Source: an uncultured Lentisphaeraceae bacterium | Lineage (GTDB): Bacteria > Verrucomicrobiota > Kiritimatiellia > RFP12 > DVOR01 | Assembly (NCBI GenBank): GCA_949288955.1 | Contig: CASEMS010000022.1 | Span: forward strand, 1-32,260 | Length of the DNA stretch: 32,260 nt | Direction: 5' to 3' | Part shown: in pieces, positions 10,154 to 18,248 of the stretch | Position numbering within the stretch: position 1 is the first letter of the stretch | Layout: each line of letters starts with the position of its first letter | The notes under the pieces: generated by a model | Told to the model about the DNA's origin: nothing | The model's input: the letters and a program-made list of their open reading frames with translations, nothing else | Database searches by the model: none | Translations under genes and position numbers: made by a program

Positions 10154-11377
10154 TCATACGCGGCGGAGGTCTTCGAGGAAGCGGACGAACTCGGGGTAGA
10201 TGGCGTCCATCATGAAGTTCTCGCGGGCGAGGCGGGCGGAGGCAAGGGCCTCGCGGGTGAGGCGGCTGCGGCGGTGAAGATAGTCTTTGAGGACGCGCGT
10301 GAAGTCGGCCTCGTCGCCGGCGCGGTACATGGCCCCTGCGCCGTAACGCTCGATGAGCGCCTGGGTCTCACCGGTGAGGCAGCAGATCATCGGCAGGCCG
10401 GCGGCGGTGTAGTCGGCCAATTTGTAAGGCACGGCCACATGACTGTCGGGGAACATCGGCACGATGGCGACGTCGGAATCCGCCAAGAGTTGCTGCATAT
10501 CCTCGTTGCTGAGGTAGCCGTGGAAGCGGATGGCGGCGCAGCCCTTGGCCTCACGGCGGAGGAGCGGCTCGCGGGGGCCGGTGCCGGCGAGGTCAAGGCG
10601 GAGGCTCTCCCCGGCCTCGGCCAGACGGCGCACGGCCCGGACGACGGTGGCCAGGTCGTAGCTCCGCCCCATGTTGCCCACGTAGATGAGGCGGAGCGGC
10701 TCGGATTCGTCGAGGCTATAGCGCGAGGCGCCGTTGTTCATCCGCATGATGCCGTGGTAACACAGATGGCGCGGGGCGCGGCAGCCGTAGCGCATGGCCA
10801 GGCCAAGATAGGTGACGCCCACGGCGGAGACGGCGTCGGCCAGGCGATAGGCGCGGCGGGCGGCGCGATGGGCCGAGGCGAAGACCAGCCGCCCCACCAT
10901 CTCCTTGACCCACGGCGGGCCCGGGATGAGGCGATGGAAGTTCTCCGGCCAGGCGTCCATCACGTCCACCACCGCCTTGCACCCCCACCGCTCACGGAAG
11001 CGGCGGGCGACGGCGGCGGTCTCGATGGGCGGCCAGGAGGTCAGCACCAGGTCGGGCTTGGGCAGCGCGCCGGCCTCGACGGCGGCGACGGCCATCCGCT
11101 CCCAGGCGGCGGCGTAGCGGCGATGGCTCCACGCGCGGCGCAGCCCGATGTTGTCGCGATAGGGCAGCGTGGGGATCAGGCGGACGTCAAACCCCTCGGG
11201 CGCGCGGTAGACGGCCTCCAGCCTCCGCGGCCGCTTGGTGGCGTGCGAGAAGTCGCTGCTCCACCAAACCACGCGATGCCCGGCCTTCGTCAGCGCGCGG
11301 CAGAGCAGGTTGTAGCGTTGCGGCCGCCGCCCCTCGCCGGGGAGGTTGTCGAAGGGGTTGTTGATCCAGACCTCCAT
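10154..11377 (-). CDS. Glycosyltransferase family 4 protein
   Basis: A 407-residue protein with the GT-B fold of retaining GT4 enzymes, which transfer a sugar from a nucleotide donor to a glycan or lipid acceptor. The N-terminal acceptor domain begins MEVWINNPFDNLPGEGRRPQRYNLLCRAL. The C-terminal donor domain begins LRLIYVGNMGRSYDLATVVRAV (about residue 227), followed by LDLAGTGP, IRFHGYLSNEDMQQLLADSDVAIVP, and the E-x7-E region replaced by AVPYKLADYTAAGLPMICCL. GGAG is well placed before ATG 11377, whose A is also the last base of the nadB stop (TGATG), so translation is probably coupled. The acceptor is unknown. Its link with NAD genes looks positional only. Confidence 0.88.
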   Translation of the reverse strand: MEVWINNPFDNLPGEGRRPQRYNLLCRALTKAGHRVVWWSSDFSHATKRPRRLEAVYRAPEGFDVRLIPTLPYRDNIGLRRAWSHRRYAAAWERMAVAAVEAGALPKPDLVLTSWPPIETAAVARRFRERWGCKAVVDVMDAWPENFHRLIPGPPWVKEMVGRLVFASAHRAARRAYRLADAVSAVGVTYLGLAMRYGCRAPRHLCYHGIMRMNNGASRYSLDESEPLRLIYVGNMGRSYDLATVVRAVRRLAEAGESLRLDLAGTGPREPLLRREAKGCAAIRFHGYLSNEDMQQLLADSDVAIVPMFPDSHVAVPYKLADYTAAGLPMICCLTGETQALIERYGAGAMYRAGDEADFTRVLKDYLHRRSRLTREALASARLARENFMMDAIYPEFVRFLEDLRRV

Positions 11378-12987
11378 CACCACTCCTTCTCGGGGGCGCG
11401 CACCAGGTCGGTGTCGTGGGCCAGGCGCAGACGGTCTGGGTAATCGAGGGTGTAGTGGAGGCCGCGGCTCTCGTGGCGGCTCATGGCCGAGGTGATGATC
11501 AGCTCGGCCACGTCGGCGATGTTGCGCAGCTCCAGGATGTCGGCGGTTACGAGGTAGTCGAAGTAATACTCGTTGATCTCCCCGCGCAGGTTGCGGACGC
11601 GCCGCAACGCGCGGCGCAGCCGCTTGTCCGTGCGGACGATCCCCACGTAGTCCCACATGCACGTGCGCAGTTCCTGCCAGTTGTGCGCCACCAGGACCGC
11701 CTCGTCGGTCGGCACGGCGTGGCCATAGACCCAATCCGGGATGGTTACGTGCGCGACGCTCGGCACCGGCTCCGCGCACAGCGCCCGGGCGCACTCGCAC
11801 CCGCAGACCAACGCCTCCAGCAGCGAATTGCTCGCCAGGCGGTTCGCGCCGTGGAGCCCCGTGCACGCGCACTCGCCGATGGCATAGAGGCCGGGCAGGG
11901 TGGTGCGGCCAGTAACGTCCGCCGCGATGCCGCCGCACAGGTAATGCGCCGCGGGCACGATGGGGATGAGGTCGCGCGCCATGTCGATGCCGAACTCAAG
12001 GCACTTGGCGTAGATGGCGGGGAAGCGCCCCTTGAGGTAGGCCTCGCCCTTGTGGCGGATGTCCAGGCAGCAATAGGCGTCGCCGCGCGTCTTCATCTCG
12101 TTGTCGATGGCGCGGGCCACGATGTCGCGCGGCGCGAGCGAGCCGCGCGGGTCGTACTTCTCCATGAAGGGCTTGCCATCGCGCGTTACCAGCACGGCCC
12201 CCTCGCCGCGCACCGCCTCGCTGATGAGGAAGCGCTTGGCCTTGGGGTGGAAGAGGCAGGTGGGGTGGAACTGCACCATCTCCATGTTGCGGATCTTGGC
12301 CCCCGCGCGCCACGCCACGGCGATGCCGTCGCCCGTCGCGATGTCCGGGTTGCAGGTGTATTGGTAGACCTTGCCGATGCCGCCCGTGGCGAGAATGACC
12401 GCGCCCGTGCGCACCGCCCAGATCTCGCCCGTCTCCGTGCTCAGCAGATAGGCGCCCACCACGCGGTTCTCCCCGCCCTCGCGCAGGAAGCGGGTCGTCA
12501 CCAGGTCGATCAGCAGCGTGTTCTCGCAGACGTGCAGCCCCTTCGTGCCCCGCACCCGCGCCGCCAACGTCCGCTCCACCTCGCGCCCCGTGATGTCCCC
12601 CGCATGGAGGATGCGCCGACGCGTGTGGCCGCCCTCGCGCGTCAGGTCGTAACCCTCCGGGCAGGCCGAGCCCTCGCCCTTGGTGAAGGGCACGCCCATG
12701 TCTATGAGTTTGCGCAGGCAGGCCGGGCCGGCCTCCACGATGCGGCGCACCACGTCCTCATGGCACAGGCCGGCCCCTGCGTCGAGCGTGTCGGCCACGT
12801 GCAGGTCAAAGGAGTCATCCGTGCCCATCACGCACGAGATGCCCCCCTGCGCGTGGGCCGTGTTCGCCTCATCCAACGCGCGCTTCGTCACCAACAGCAC
12901 GCGCCCATGCCCGGCCAACCCCATCGCGGCCATCGACCCGGCGATGCCGCTGCCGACCACCAGATAGTCGCAGTCAATCGTTCTCAT
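11377..12987 (-). CDS. nadB: L-aspartate oxidase
   Basis: A 536-residue FAD enzyme that oxidises L-aspartate to iminoaspartate, the first step of de novo NAD synthesis. YLVVGSGIAGSMAAMGLA (residues 9-26) is the FAD dinucleotide fold. TAHAQGGISC, GGHTRRRILHAGDITG, ILATGGIGKVYQYTCNP, MVQFHPT and the C-terminal SRHESRGLHY are NadB/succinate-dehydrogenase-family signatures. LYAIGECACTGLHGANRLASNSLLEALVCG is the second FAD-contact region. The start lies 14 nt inside the end of the fumarase gene, with GGAGGG before the ATG, so the two are translated from one mRNA. nadA and nadC are not in view. NadB can use fumarate as electron acceptor in anaerobes. Confidence 0.95.
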   Translation of the reverse strand: MRTIDCDYLVVGSGIAGSMAAMGLAGHGRVLLVTKRALDEANTAHAQGGISCVMGTDDSFDLHVADTLDAGAGLCHEDVVRRIVEAGPACLRKLIDMGVPFTKGEGSACPEGYDLTREGGHTRRRILHAGDITGREVERTLAARVRGTKGLHVCENTLLIDLVTTRFLREGGENRVVGAYLLSTETGEIWAVRTGAVILATGGIGKVYQYTCNPDIATGDGIAVAWRAGAKIRNMEMVQFHPTCLFHPKAKRFLISEAVRGEGAVLVTRDGKPFMEKYDPRGSLAPRDIVARAIDNEMKTRGDAYCCLDIRHKGEAYLKGRFPAIYAKCLEFGIDMARDLIPIVPAAHYLCGGIAADVTGRTTLPGLYAIGECACTGLHGANRLASNSLLEALVCGCECARALCAEPVPSVAHVTIPDWVYGHAVPTDEAVLVAHNWQELRTCMWDYVGIVRTDKRLRRALRRVRNLRGEINEYYFDYLVTADILELRNIADVAELIITSAMSRHESRGLHYTLDYPDRLRLAHDTDLVRAPEKEW

Positions 12988-13834
12988 GCCATCCCTCCAA
13001 ACGGATGCCGCGGCGCCTGCACGCCCAACAGCAATAGGCGATCGTTACGAAATACGAGGCCGGCAGACGCGTCCGCGCCGCCAGCTTCACCCCCAGGAGC
13101 GTCGTCCTCCCCCCCAACCCCATCGGCCCCACGCCCAGGCTGTTCGCCTCCCCCAGCAACCGCCCCTCCAGCGCCGCCAAGGCCGGGTCCGCCGCGCGAT
13201 CCCCCAGCGGCCGCAGCAGCTGCCGCTTCGCCACCGCGAAGCCCTCCGCCCGATCCGCCCCCACGCACACCCCCAGAATCCCCGGCGCGCACCCCTGCCC
13301 CTGGATCTGCGCCACCGCGTCCAGCACGCACGCCCGCACCCCCGCCAGATCCCGCCCCGCGCCCAACCGCGCGTCCGGCAGGCTGTACTGCCGGCTCATG
13401 TTCTCGCTCCCCCCACCCTTCAGGAGCAGCCACACCTCCGGGCAACGCGCCCCCTCCCGCTCCTCGAAGTGGTGCACCGGGATCCCCTCGGCCACGTTGT
13501 CATCCACCGACGCCCCCGAGAGCGCGTCGATCGTGTTCTTCCGCAGCCACCCCCGCGCCGTCGCCGCCCGCACCGCCGCGTTCGCCGCCGCCACCAACGG
13601 CCCCTGCCGCGTCCCCGGCGGCACCCACCAGAAGAAGGTCAGCGTCCCCGTGTCCTGGCACATCGGCACCCCACGAGCCTTCGCCAAGGCGCAATTCTCC
13701 AAGATCGTCCCCAGCGTCCCCCGCGCCGGCTCCCCCTCCGCCTCACGCGCGCGCGCCAACGCCTCCAAGACGTCCTCCGGCGCCTCGCACGCCGTCCGCC
13801 GCACCAATTCCAGCAACTGAGCCTCAATATCCAT
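12974..13834 (-). CDS. Fumarate hydratase class I alpha subunit (or related Fe-S hydro-lyase alpha subunit, TtdA type)
   Basis: A 286-residue protein matching the N-terminal (alpha) half of class I fumarases, [4Fe-4S] enzymes that hydrate fumarate to malate. Candidate cluster ligands are C59 in VPMCQDTG, C182 in GQGCAPG, and C268 or C269 in AYCCWACRRRG. KGGGSENMS and GLGGRTTLLGVK are conserved family segments. I chose ATG 13834 because the extended -10 TGTTATACT ends 8 nt before it. The beta subunit, normally adjacent or fused, is missing here. L-tartrate dehydratase alpha is the main alternative. It heads the operon with nadB and the glycosyltransferase. Confidence 0.88.
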   Translation of the reverse strand: MDIEAQLLELVRRTACEAPEDVLEALARAREAEGEPARGTLGTILENCALAKARGVPMCQDTGTLTFFWWVPPGTRQGPLVAAANAAVRAATARGWLRKNTIDALSGASVDDNVAEGIPVHHFEEREGARCPEVWLLLKGGGSENMSRQYSLPDARLGAGRDLAGVRACVLDAVAQIQGQGCAPGILGVCVGADRAEGFAVAKRQLLRPLGDRAADPALAALEGRLLGEANSLGVGPMGLGGRTTLLGVKLAARTRLPASYFVTIAYCCWACRRRGIRLEGWHEND

Positions 13835-13842
13835 GATTGGGT

Positions 13843-13848
13843 AGTATA
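13843..13848 (-). promoter_or_regulatory. Extended -10 of the fumarase-nadB operon, near-leaderless
   Basis: The minus strand reads TGTTATACT, then ACCCAATC, then ATG 13834. The 8-nt gap predicts transcription starting within one or two bases of the start codon. Confidence 0.6.
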
Positions 13849-13879
13849 ACATTTCCGCCCCGCGCGTGTGCGAACGCGC

Positions 13880-13918
13880 CTCGGCCGCCGATCCACTCAG
13901 ACTCAGCCGCCGATCCTC
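13880..13918. repeat. 22-bp intergenic array, 2 units
   Basis: CTCGGCCGCCGATCC at 13880 and CTCAGCCGCCGATCC at 13902, exactly 22 bp apart. They lie between the divergent fumarase (-10 at 13843-13848) and acyltransferase (-10 at 13960-13965) promoters. Confidence 0.75.
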
Positions 13919-13959
13919 CCCAGGTCAGGGGCGGCTCCCCTAAGGGGTGGGGAATGTGG

Positions 13960-13965
13960 TATGCT
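13960..13965 (+). promoter_or_regulatory. Extended -10 of the acyltransferase-like gene
   Basis: TGG followed by TATGCT. ATG 14003 lies 37 nt downstream, behind GGAAAGGA. Confidence 0.45.
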
Positions 13966-14002
13966 TCCGGCGTTCGTCTCAGGAAGGAAAGGACAGTGGC
14001 CG

Positions 14003-15046
14003 ATGGACACGAATAAGTCGTTGCAGACAACGGGGGGGGGTAAAAACGGAAGGGATCCGGCGCCGGAGGTTTATCGCGTCGCGCTGATGTTCGGGATCTG
14101 CCTGCTGCACAGCATCACGATGTGCGGGCATGTAACGGCGTGGGCGGCGAACGTGCTGCTGTCGTGCGTGAATGGGTTTGTCTTCATCACGGGGTGGTAT
14201 GGGCTGCGTTTCAGGCCGTCGAAGTTGGTTCGGCTCTATGCGGTGACGCTGTTCACGGGGAGCGTGGTGTTGGCGGCGCGCCTCTGGCTCGGGGACTTCG
14301 CCCTCGGCTGGGAGAAGGAGACGCTCAGCCGGGTGAAAGATTGCTATCTGGGCTATTGGTTCCTCAACGCCTACGCCATGCTGATGCTGCTGGCGCCGTT
14401 GGTGGATGCGGCGATCGAGCGGGTGCCGCGGCGGCTCTTGGGGTCGGTGCTGGCGCCGTTGGGGGTGTTGGTCTTCGTCTGGGCCTTCGGGGCGGGGGTG
14501 CCGGTCCTCGGATGGTTCTTCCCGGCCTCTTCCGGGATTGGGAGCTACACGGGGCTGGCGTTGCTGGCGACGTACACGGTGGCGCGGCTGTGCCGGGTGT
14601 TCGACGTGGCGCGCTTCTTCACGTGGCGGCGGGCGGCGGTGGCGAGCGCGGCGCTCTGGCTCTGCACGGGGGTCGGCCTCGGCGAGTACGCCTCGCCCTT
14701 CGCGGCGGCGCTCTCGGCGACGCTGTTTCTGGTCTTCGCGCGGGTTCCCTGGCCGGGATGGGTGGGGCGCGCGGCGTGCCTGCTCGGCCCCTCGATGTTC
14801 GCCGTCTACCTGCTCCACTGCAACGGCGTCGGCTTCGGCCTGATGAGGGCGTTGGAGGATCGGTTGGTGGATGGGCGTGGCTGGCCCTTGGGCGCGGCCT
14901 ATCTGGCCGTCGCGGCGCTTGCCTTTGGCGCCTGCGTGGCGATCGACCTGCCCAGGCGCCTCGTGGTGTGGGGGACGCGCGGGCTGTGGGCGCCACTGTT
15001 GGCGTGGGCGGATGGATGGTGGGCGCGGTGCTTCCCGGATCGGTGA
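14003..15046 (+). CDS. Multi-span membrane protein, acyltransferase family 3-like
   Basis: A 347-residue protein with about 9-10 hydrophobic segments. The early VALMFGICLLHSITMCGH resembles the first helix of acyltransferase-3 proteins, where a family 'R..a...V...H' helix carries the catalytic His; H37 or H43 are candidates. Late LGPSMFAVYLLHCN matches the family C-terminal 's...YllH' helix. Such proteins O-acetylate surface polysaccharides or peptidoglycan. GGAAAGGACAG before ATG 14003 decides the start, and the poly-G run at 14033-14040 lies just inside the gene. The final helices and the C-terminus overlap the ADP-ribosylglycohydrolase promoter region. The family call is moderate. Confidence 0.75.
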   Translation: MDTNKSLQTTGGGKNGRDPAPEVYRVALMFGICLLHSITMCGHVTAWAANVLLSCVNGFVFITGWYGLRFRPSKLVRLYAVTLFTGSVVLAARLWLGDFALGWEKETLSRVKDCYLGYWFLNAYAMLMLLAPLVDAAIERVPRRLLGSVLAPLGVLVFVWAFGAGVPVLGWFFPASSGIGSYTGLALLATYTVARLCRVFDVARFFTWRRAAVASAALWLCTGVGLGEYASPFAAALSATLFLVFARVPWPGWVGRAACLLGPSMFAVYLLHCNGVGFGLMRALEDRLVDGRGWPLGAAYLAVAALAFGACVAIDLPRRLVVWGTRGLWAPLLAWADGWWARCFPDR

Positions 15047-15055
15047 GCGATATGG

Positions 15056-15061
15056 TATAAA
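15056..15061 (+). promoter_or_regulatory. Extended -10 of the ADP-ribosylglycohydrolase gene
   Basis: TGG then TATAAA, 20 nt upstream of ATG 15082. CAGGAG serves as ribosome site. Confidence 0.45.
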
Positions 15062-15081
15062 TGGGGGGAACAGGAGTTGCC

Positions 15082-15873
15082 ATGAAGGTTTGTTTGCTGG
15101 GCCCCATCTGGGGCGACATCTGCGGCGTGCCCTACGAGTTCAACCCGGAACGGCGGGCGGAACGGATCGACCTGACCCACCGTGCCCGGGAGTTCTCGGA
15201 CGACACCGTGCTGACCCTGGCGGTGGCCAAGGCCATCCTCGAACGCCGCCCCTATGGCGAGGTCATCCACGAGATGGCCCAACGCTACCCGCACGCCGGC
15301 TTCGGCGGGATGTTCCGCCGCCTGTGGGTGGAGCAGGGCACGCCGCGGCCCTACGGCAGTTTCGGCAACGGCGCGGCCATGCGCGTGGCTCCCGTGGGCT
15401 GGGCCTTCAACACGGTGGACGACGTCCTGCGCGAGGCGGCCGACTCCGCCGCCTGCTCGCACGACCACCCCCACGGCATCGCCATCGCCCAAGGCACGGC
15501 CCTGGCCGTCTTCCTCGCGCGAAAGGGGCAGGACAAGGACGAGATCCGCCGCGCCCTGGAGGAACGCTTCGGCTGGGATCTGGGGGGCGACCTCGCGGCG
15601 GCGCGCGCCCAGGCGGCGGTGGACGGCTTCGACGAGACGTGGCGCTCGGTGCCGCTGGCCCTGCGCGTCTTCCTCAACACCGACTCCTTCGAGGACTGCC
15701 TGGTGCAGGCCATCGCCCTCGGGTGCGACGCGGACACGCAGGCGTGTATCGCCTGTGCCGTGGCCGAGGCCTTTTATGGGCCGGACGAGGCGCTCCTGCC
15801 CCAGGTGCGGCGTTTCCTGCCGAAGCCGCTGGACAACATCCTCAAATCCTTCTGCGAGCGCTTCGGCGTCTGA
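15082..15873 (+). CDS. ADP-ribosylglycohydrolase family protein (DraG/ARH type)
   Basis: A 263-residue hydrolase of the all-helical DraG/ARH family, which removes ADP-ribose from proteins, nucleic acids or small molecules using a binuclear metal centre. Metal-ligand motifs are visible: GDICG near the start (canonical GDaLG), FSDDT at residues 38-42, a middle GNGAAMRVAPVGW segment, and GCDADT near 216 supplying the C-terminal Asp pair. I chose ATG 15082 because CAGGAG precedes it. ATG 15061 overlaps the -10. A strong terminator follows. No ADP-ribosyltransferase is in the window. Confidence 0.92.
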   Translation: MKVCLLGPIWGDICGVPYEFNPERRAERIDLTHRAREFSDDTVLTLAVAKAILERRPYGEVIHEMAQRYPHAGFGGMFRRLWVEQGTPRPYGSFGNGAAMRVAPVGWAFNTVDDVLREAADSAACSHDHPHGIAIAQGTALAVFLARKGQDKDEIRRALEERFGWDLGGDLAAARAQAAVDGFDETWRSVPLALRVFLNTDSFEDCLVQAIALGCDADTQACIACAVAEAFYGPDEALLPQVRRFLPKPLDNILKSFCERFGV

Positions 15874-15891
15874 GGGCGGGCAAGGGACAAC

Positions 15892-15932
15892 GCGCACGGG
15901 CGTAGGCAACGGCCTCCGCCCGTGCGCTTTTT
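15892..15932 (+). terminator. Terminator after the ADP-ribosylglycohydrolase gene
   Basis: GCGCACGGGCG (15892-15902) pairs with CGCCCGTGCGC (15917-15927) as an 11-bp stem with a 14-nt loop, followed by TTTTTCGTTTTT. Confidence 0.9.
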
Positions 15933-15956
15933 CGTTTTTGGGGCGCCGCGATTTGC

Positions 15957-15962
15957 TAAAGT
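15957..15962 (+). promoter_or_regulatory. Extended -10 of the DUF2264 gene
   Basis: TGC followed by TAAAGT, 21 nt before ATG 15984. AAAGGAACG is the ribosome site. Confidence 0.4.
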
Positions 15963-15983
15963 CGTCGCGAAAGGAACGATACG

Positions 15984-17177
15984 ATGCGAGAACGATTCTT
16001 CTTGGCGGCGGTGGCGGTGTTCGGGATGGCGTGCGCGGCATGGGCCGCGGGCGACCGGGAGGTGTGGGTGGCGGCGGCGGAGCGTATCGCCCGGCCGGTG
16101 CTCGAGGCGGGCGCGGAGGGGCGGCTTCAAGCCTCCCTGCCCATGACCAACAAGAACCGCGCCTCCACCGCCGCCTTCGAGGCCTTGGCGCGGACGCTCA
16201 ACGGGCTGGCGCCGTGGCTGGAGCTGCCGCCCTCGGACGACGCCGAGGGGCAGGCGCGGGCACGCCTCTTGGCGCAGGCGCATCGGACGTTGGCCCACGC
16301 GGCGGATCCGAAGTCGCCCGACTGGGTGGGGCTGGGCAAGGGTGCCCAGCCGCTCGTGGAGTATGCCTTCCTCGCCCAAGCCTTCCTGCGCTCCCCCACA
16401 CGCCTCTGGGGCGGATTGGACGCGGCGACGCGCGAGGCCTGGCTGGCGCTCTTCCGCAAAAGCCGCGCCATCAAACCCTTCAACAACAACTGGCTCCTCT
16501 TCGCCGGCGAGGTCGAGGCCTTCCTCCTCCGCGCCACCGGGGAGTGCGACCGCGGCCGCCTGACCCTCGGCACCAAGCGTTTCCTCGACGGCTGGTACAA
16601 GGGCGACGGCGTCTACGGCGACGGCCCGCGCTTCCGGTTCGACTACTACAACAGTTTCGTCATCCACCCGATGTTGCTCGACATCCTCGCCGCCCAGGCC
16701 GCCCTCGGCGACGAGGCCGCCGCGAAGGCCCTCCCCACCGAGCGCCGCCGCGCCCGCCGTTTCGCCAACTGGCTGGAGCGCCTCATCGGCCCCGACGGCA
16801 CCTACCCCGCCTTCGGCCGCTCCCTCTGCTACCGCATGGGCGCCTTCCACATCCTGGCCGACGTGGCGCGCCGTCGGGAGAGCCTCTGGCAGGTGCCGCC
16901 CGGGCAGATCCGCGCCGCCCTCACCGCGGTCATCCGCCGTCAGGTTACGGACGTGAACTTCACGGAGGGCGGCTGGCTGCGCATGGGCTTCAACGGCGAC
17001 CAACCGGAAATGTGCGACGGCTACATCAACACCGGCTCCCTCTACCTCTGCACCTTCGTCTTCCTGCCACTCGGCCTCCCCGCGGACGCGCCTTTCTGGG
17101 CGGAGCCCCCGCGCGATTGGACAAGCAAGCGCGCCTGGTCCGGCCAACCCTTCCCCGGCGACCACGGCATCGAATAA
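15984..17177 (+). CDS. DUF2264 domain-containing exported protein
   Basis: A 397-residue protein with a signal peptide (MRERFFLAAVAVFGMACAAWAA). The mature part matches DUF2264, a family of about 400 residues with a probable (alpha/alpha)6-barrel fold like polysaccharide lyases and unsaturated glucuronyl hydrolases. Diagnostic stretches include FNNNWLLFAGEVEAFLL, WYKGDGVYGDGPRFRFDYYNSFVIHPM, GPDGTYPAFGRSLCYRMGAFHIL and the C-terminal WTSKRAWSGQPFPGDHG. Members often sit in polysaccharide-use loci, but no such partners are next to it here. It has its own promoter and a good ribosome site. The wobble base shifts by eye from G near the start to C towards the end. Confidence 0.9.
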   Translation: MRERFFLAAVAVFGMACAAWAAGDREVWVAAAERIARPVLEAGAEGRLQASLPMTNKNRASTAAFEALARTLNGLAPWLELPPSDDAEGQARARLLAQAHRTLAHAADPKSPDWVGLGKGAQPLVEYAFLAQAFLRSPTRLWGGLDAATREAWLALFRKSRAIKPFNNNWLLFAGEVEAFLLRATGECDRGRLTLGTKRFLDGWYKGDGVYGDGPRFRFDYYNSFVIHPMLLDILAAQAALGDEAAAKALPTERRRARRFANWLERLIGPDGTYPAFGRSLCYRMGAFHILADVARRRESLWQVPPGQIRAALTAVIRRQVTDVNFTEGGWLRMGFNGDQPEMCDGYINTGSLYLCTFVFLPLGLPADAPFWAEPPRDWTSKRAWSGQPFPGDHGIE

Positions 17178-17316
17178 GCCCCACCCGCCCCTGACAGGCC
17201 CTCTCGGGCGGCTAGGGCATCCAAGCCCCTAGGCCTTCCCCTCGTGAGCCGCCGTCCCGGTTGCCCCAGAAGCCCTAGCTGTCCTAAAAATCCTTCCCCC
17301 ATGCGGCGTGTATGCA

Positions 17317-17392
17317 GGCGCGTCCGCAGGACGCGCCCGGGGGTGCAGGGTGCCTTGCACCCTGCCGGGGGTTCTGGGGGCGGCGCCCCCAG
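17317..17392. repeat. Three consecutive tight hairpins
   Basis: Three perfect stems, each with a 3-nt loop: GGCGCGTCC-GCA-GGACGCGCC (17317-17337), GCAGGGTGC-CTT-GCACCCTGC (17345-17365) and CTGGGGGC-GGC-GCCCCCAG (17374-17392). They occupy the convergent gap 17178-17498 between the DUF2264 and sirtuin genes, which otherwise holds no gene. There is no T tract, so they are not classical terminators. Confidence 0.75.
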
Positions 17393-17397
17393 CCTCC

Positions 17398-17485
17398 GAG
17401 ACTCAGCCGCCGATCCATCGAGACTCAGCGGCTGATCCGAGGTGACTCAGCCGCCGATCCTCCGAGCGTCGGCGGCTGAGGCGGC
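17398..17485. repeat. 22-bp intergenic array, 4 units
   Basis: Units start at 17398, 17420, 17442 and 17464, exactly 22 bp apart. The cores are ACTCAGCCGCCGATCC, ACTCAGCGGCTGATCC (core inverted), ACTCAGCCGCCGATCC and CGTCGGCGGCTGAGGC (inverted). Confidence 0.8.
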
Positions 17486-17498
17486 GGGGGCCGGGGGC

Positions 17499-18248
17499 TC
17501 ATCGGAGGAGGGTGGCGAGCTCGCCGAAGGTGGCGGCAAGGTCGGGGAGGCGGAGGAGGGCCAGGGCGTCGAGGGGCGTGGGGGCGTCGTTGACGATGGC
17601 CAGGCGGGCGCCGAAGTCGTAACCCTCCTTGGGGAGGGCGGCGGCGGGATAGACCGTGAGGGAGGAGCCGAGGACGAGGATGAGATCGGCGTGGCGGCAG
17701 GCGTCGAGCGCGGCCAGCAAGGTCTCCTCGGGGAGGGATTCGCCATAGAAGACGATGTCGGGCTTGAGGACGCCGCCGCAGTTGTCGCAGTGGGGCACCA
17801 AGCCTTGGTGGGCGGTGGGGGCGACGGCCTCGTAGGGGTAGGCGCGGCCGCAGGTGAGGCAGTGGTGCCATTGGGGCGAGCCGTGGAGCTCGTGGACGGT
17901 GCGGCTGCCGGCGAGCGTGTGGAGGCGGTCGATGTTCTGGGTGACGACGCACCCCAGGAGCCCCCGGGCCTCCAACGCGGCCAGGGTGGTGTGGACGACG
18001 CTGGGCCGGAAGGCGTCGAGGCCGTAGACGAAGTCCTTGGCCCAGGCGTAGAAGAGGGTTGGGTCTTGGCGGAAGAGGTCGATGCCGAAGAGTTCCTCCA
18101 CGCGGTGGCCGCGGAAGGTGTCGTTGTAGATGCCGTCGCGGCCACGGAAGTCGCGGATGCCGCTGAGGGTGGAGACGCCCGCGCCGGTGAAGGCGACGGT
18201 GGCGGTGGATTGGCGGAGGAGATCGTGGAGTTGGCCAACGAGGTTCAT
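17499..18248 (-). CDS. Sir2 family NAD-dependent protein deacylase
   Basis: A 249-residue sirtuin, which removes acyl groups from lysine using NAD. AFTGAGVSTLSGIRDFRG (residues 19-36) is the NAD-binding GAGxSxxSGIxDFR motif, TQNIDRLH (103-110) the second NAD motif, H122 in HELHG the catalytic base, and C130, C133, C154 and C157 the structural zinc. Late VLGSSLTVYPAAALP and AIVNDAPTPLD complete the Rossmann domain. Its ATG overlaps the stop of the membrane protease gene by ATGA, so translation is coupled. It is the last gene of the cyclase-kinase-protease-sirtuin operon. Confidence 0.95.
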   Translation of the reverse strand: MNLVGQLHDLLRQSTATVAFTGAGVSTLSGIRDFRGRDGIYNDTFRGHRVEELFGIDLFRQDPTLFYAWAKDFVYGLDAFRPSVVHTTLAALEARGLLGCVVTQNIDRLHTLAGSRTVHELHGSPQWHHCLTCGRAYPYEAVAPTAHQGLVPHCDNCGGVLKPDIVFYGESLPEETLLAALDACRHADLILVLGSSLTVYPAAALPKEGYDFGARLAIVNDAPTPLDALALLRLPDLAATFGELATLLR

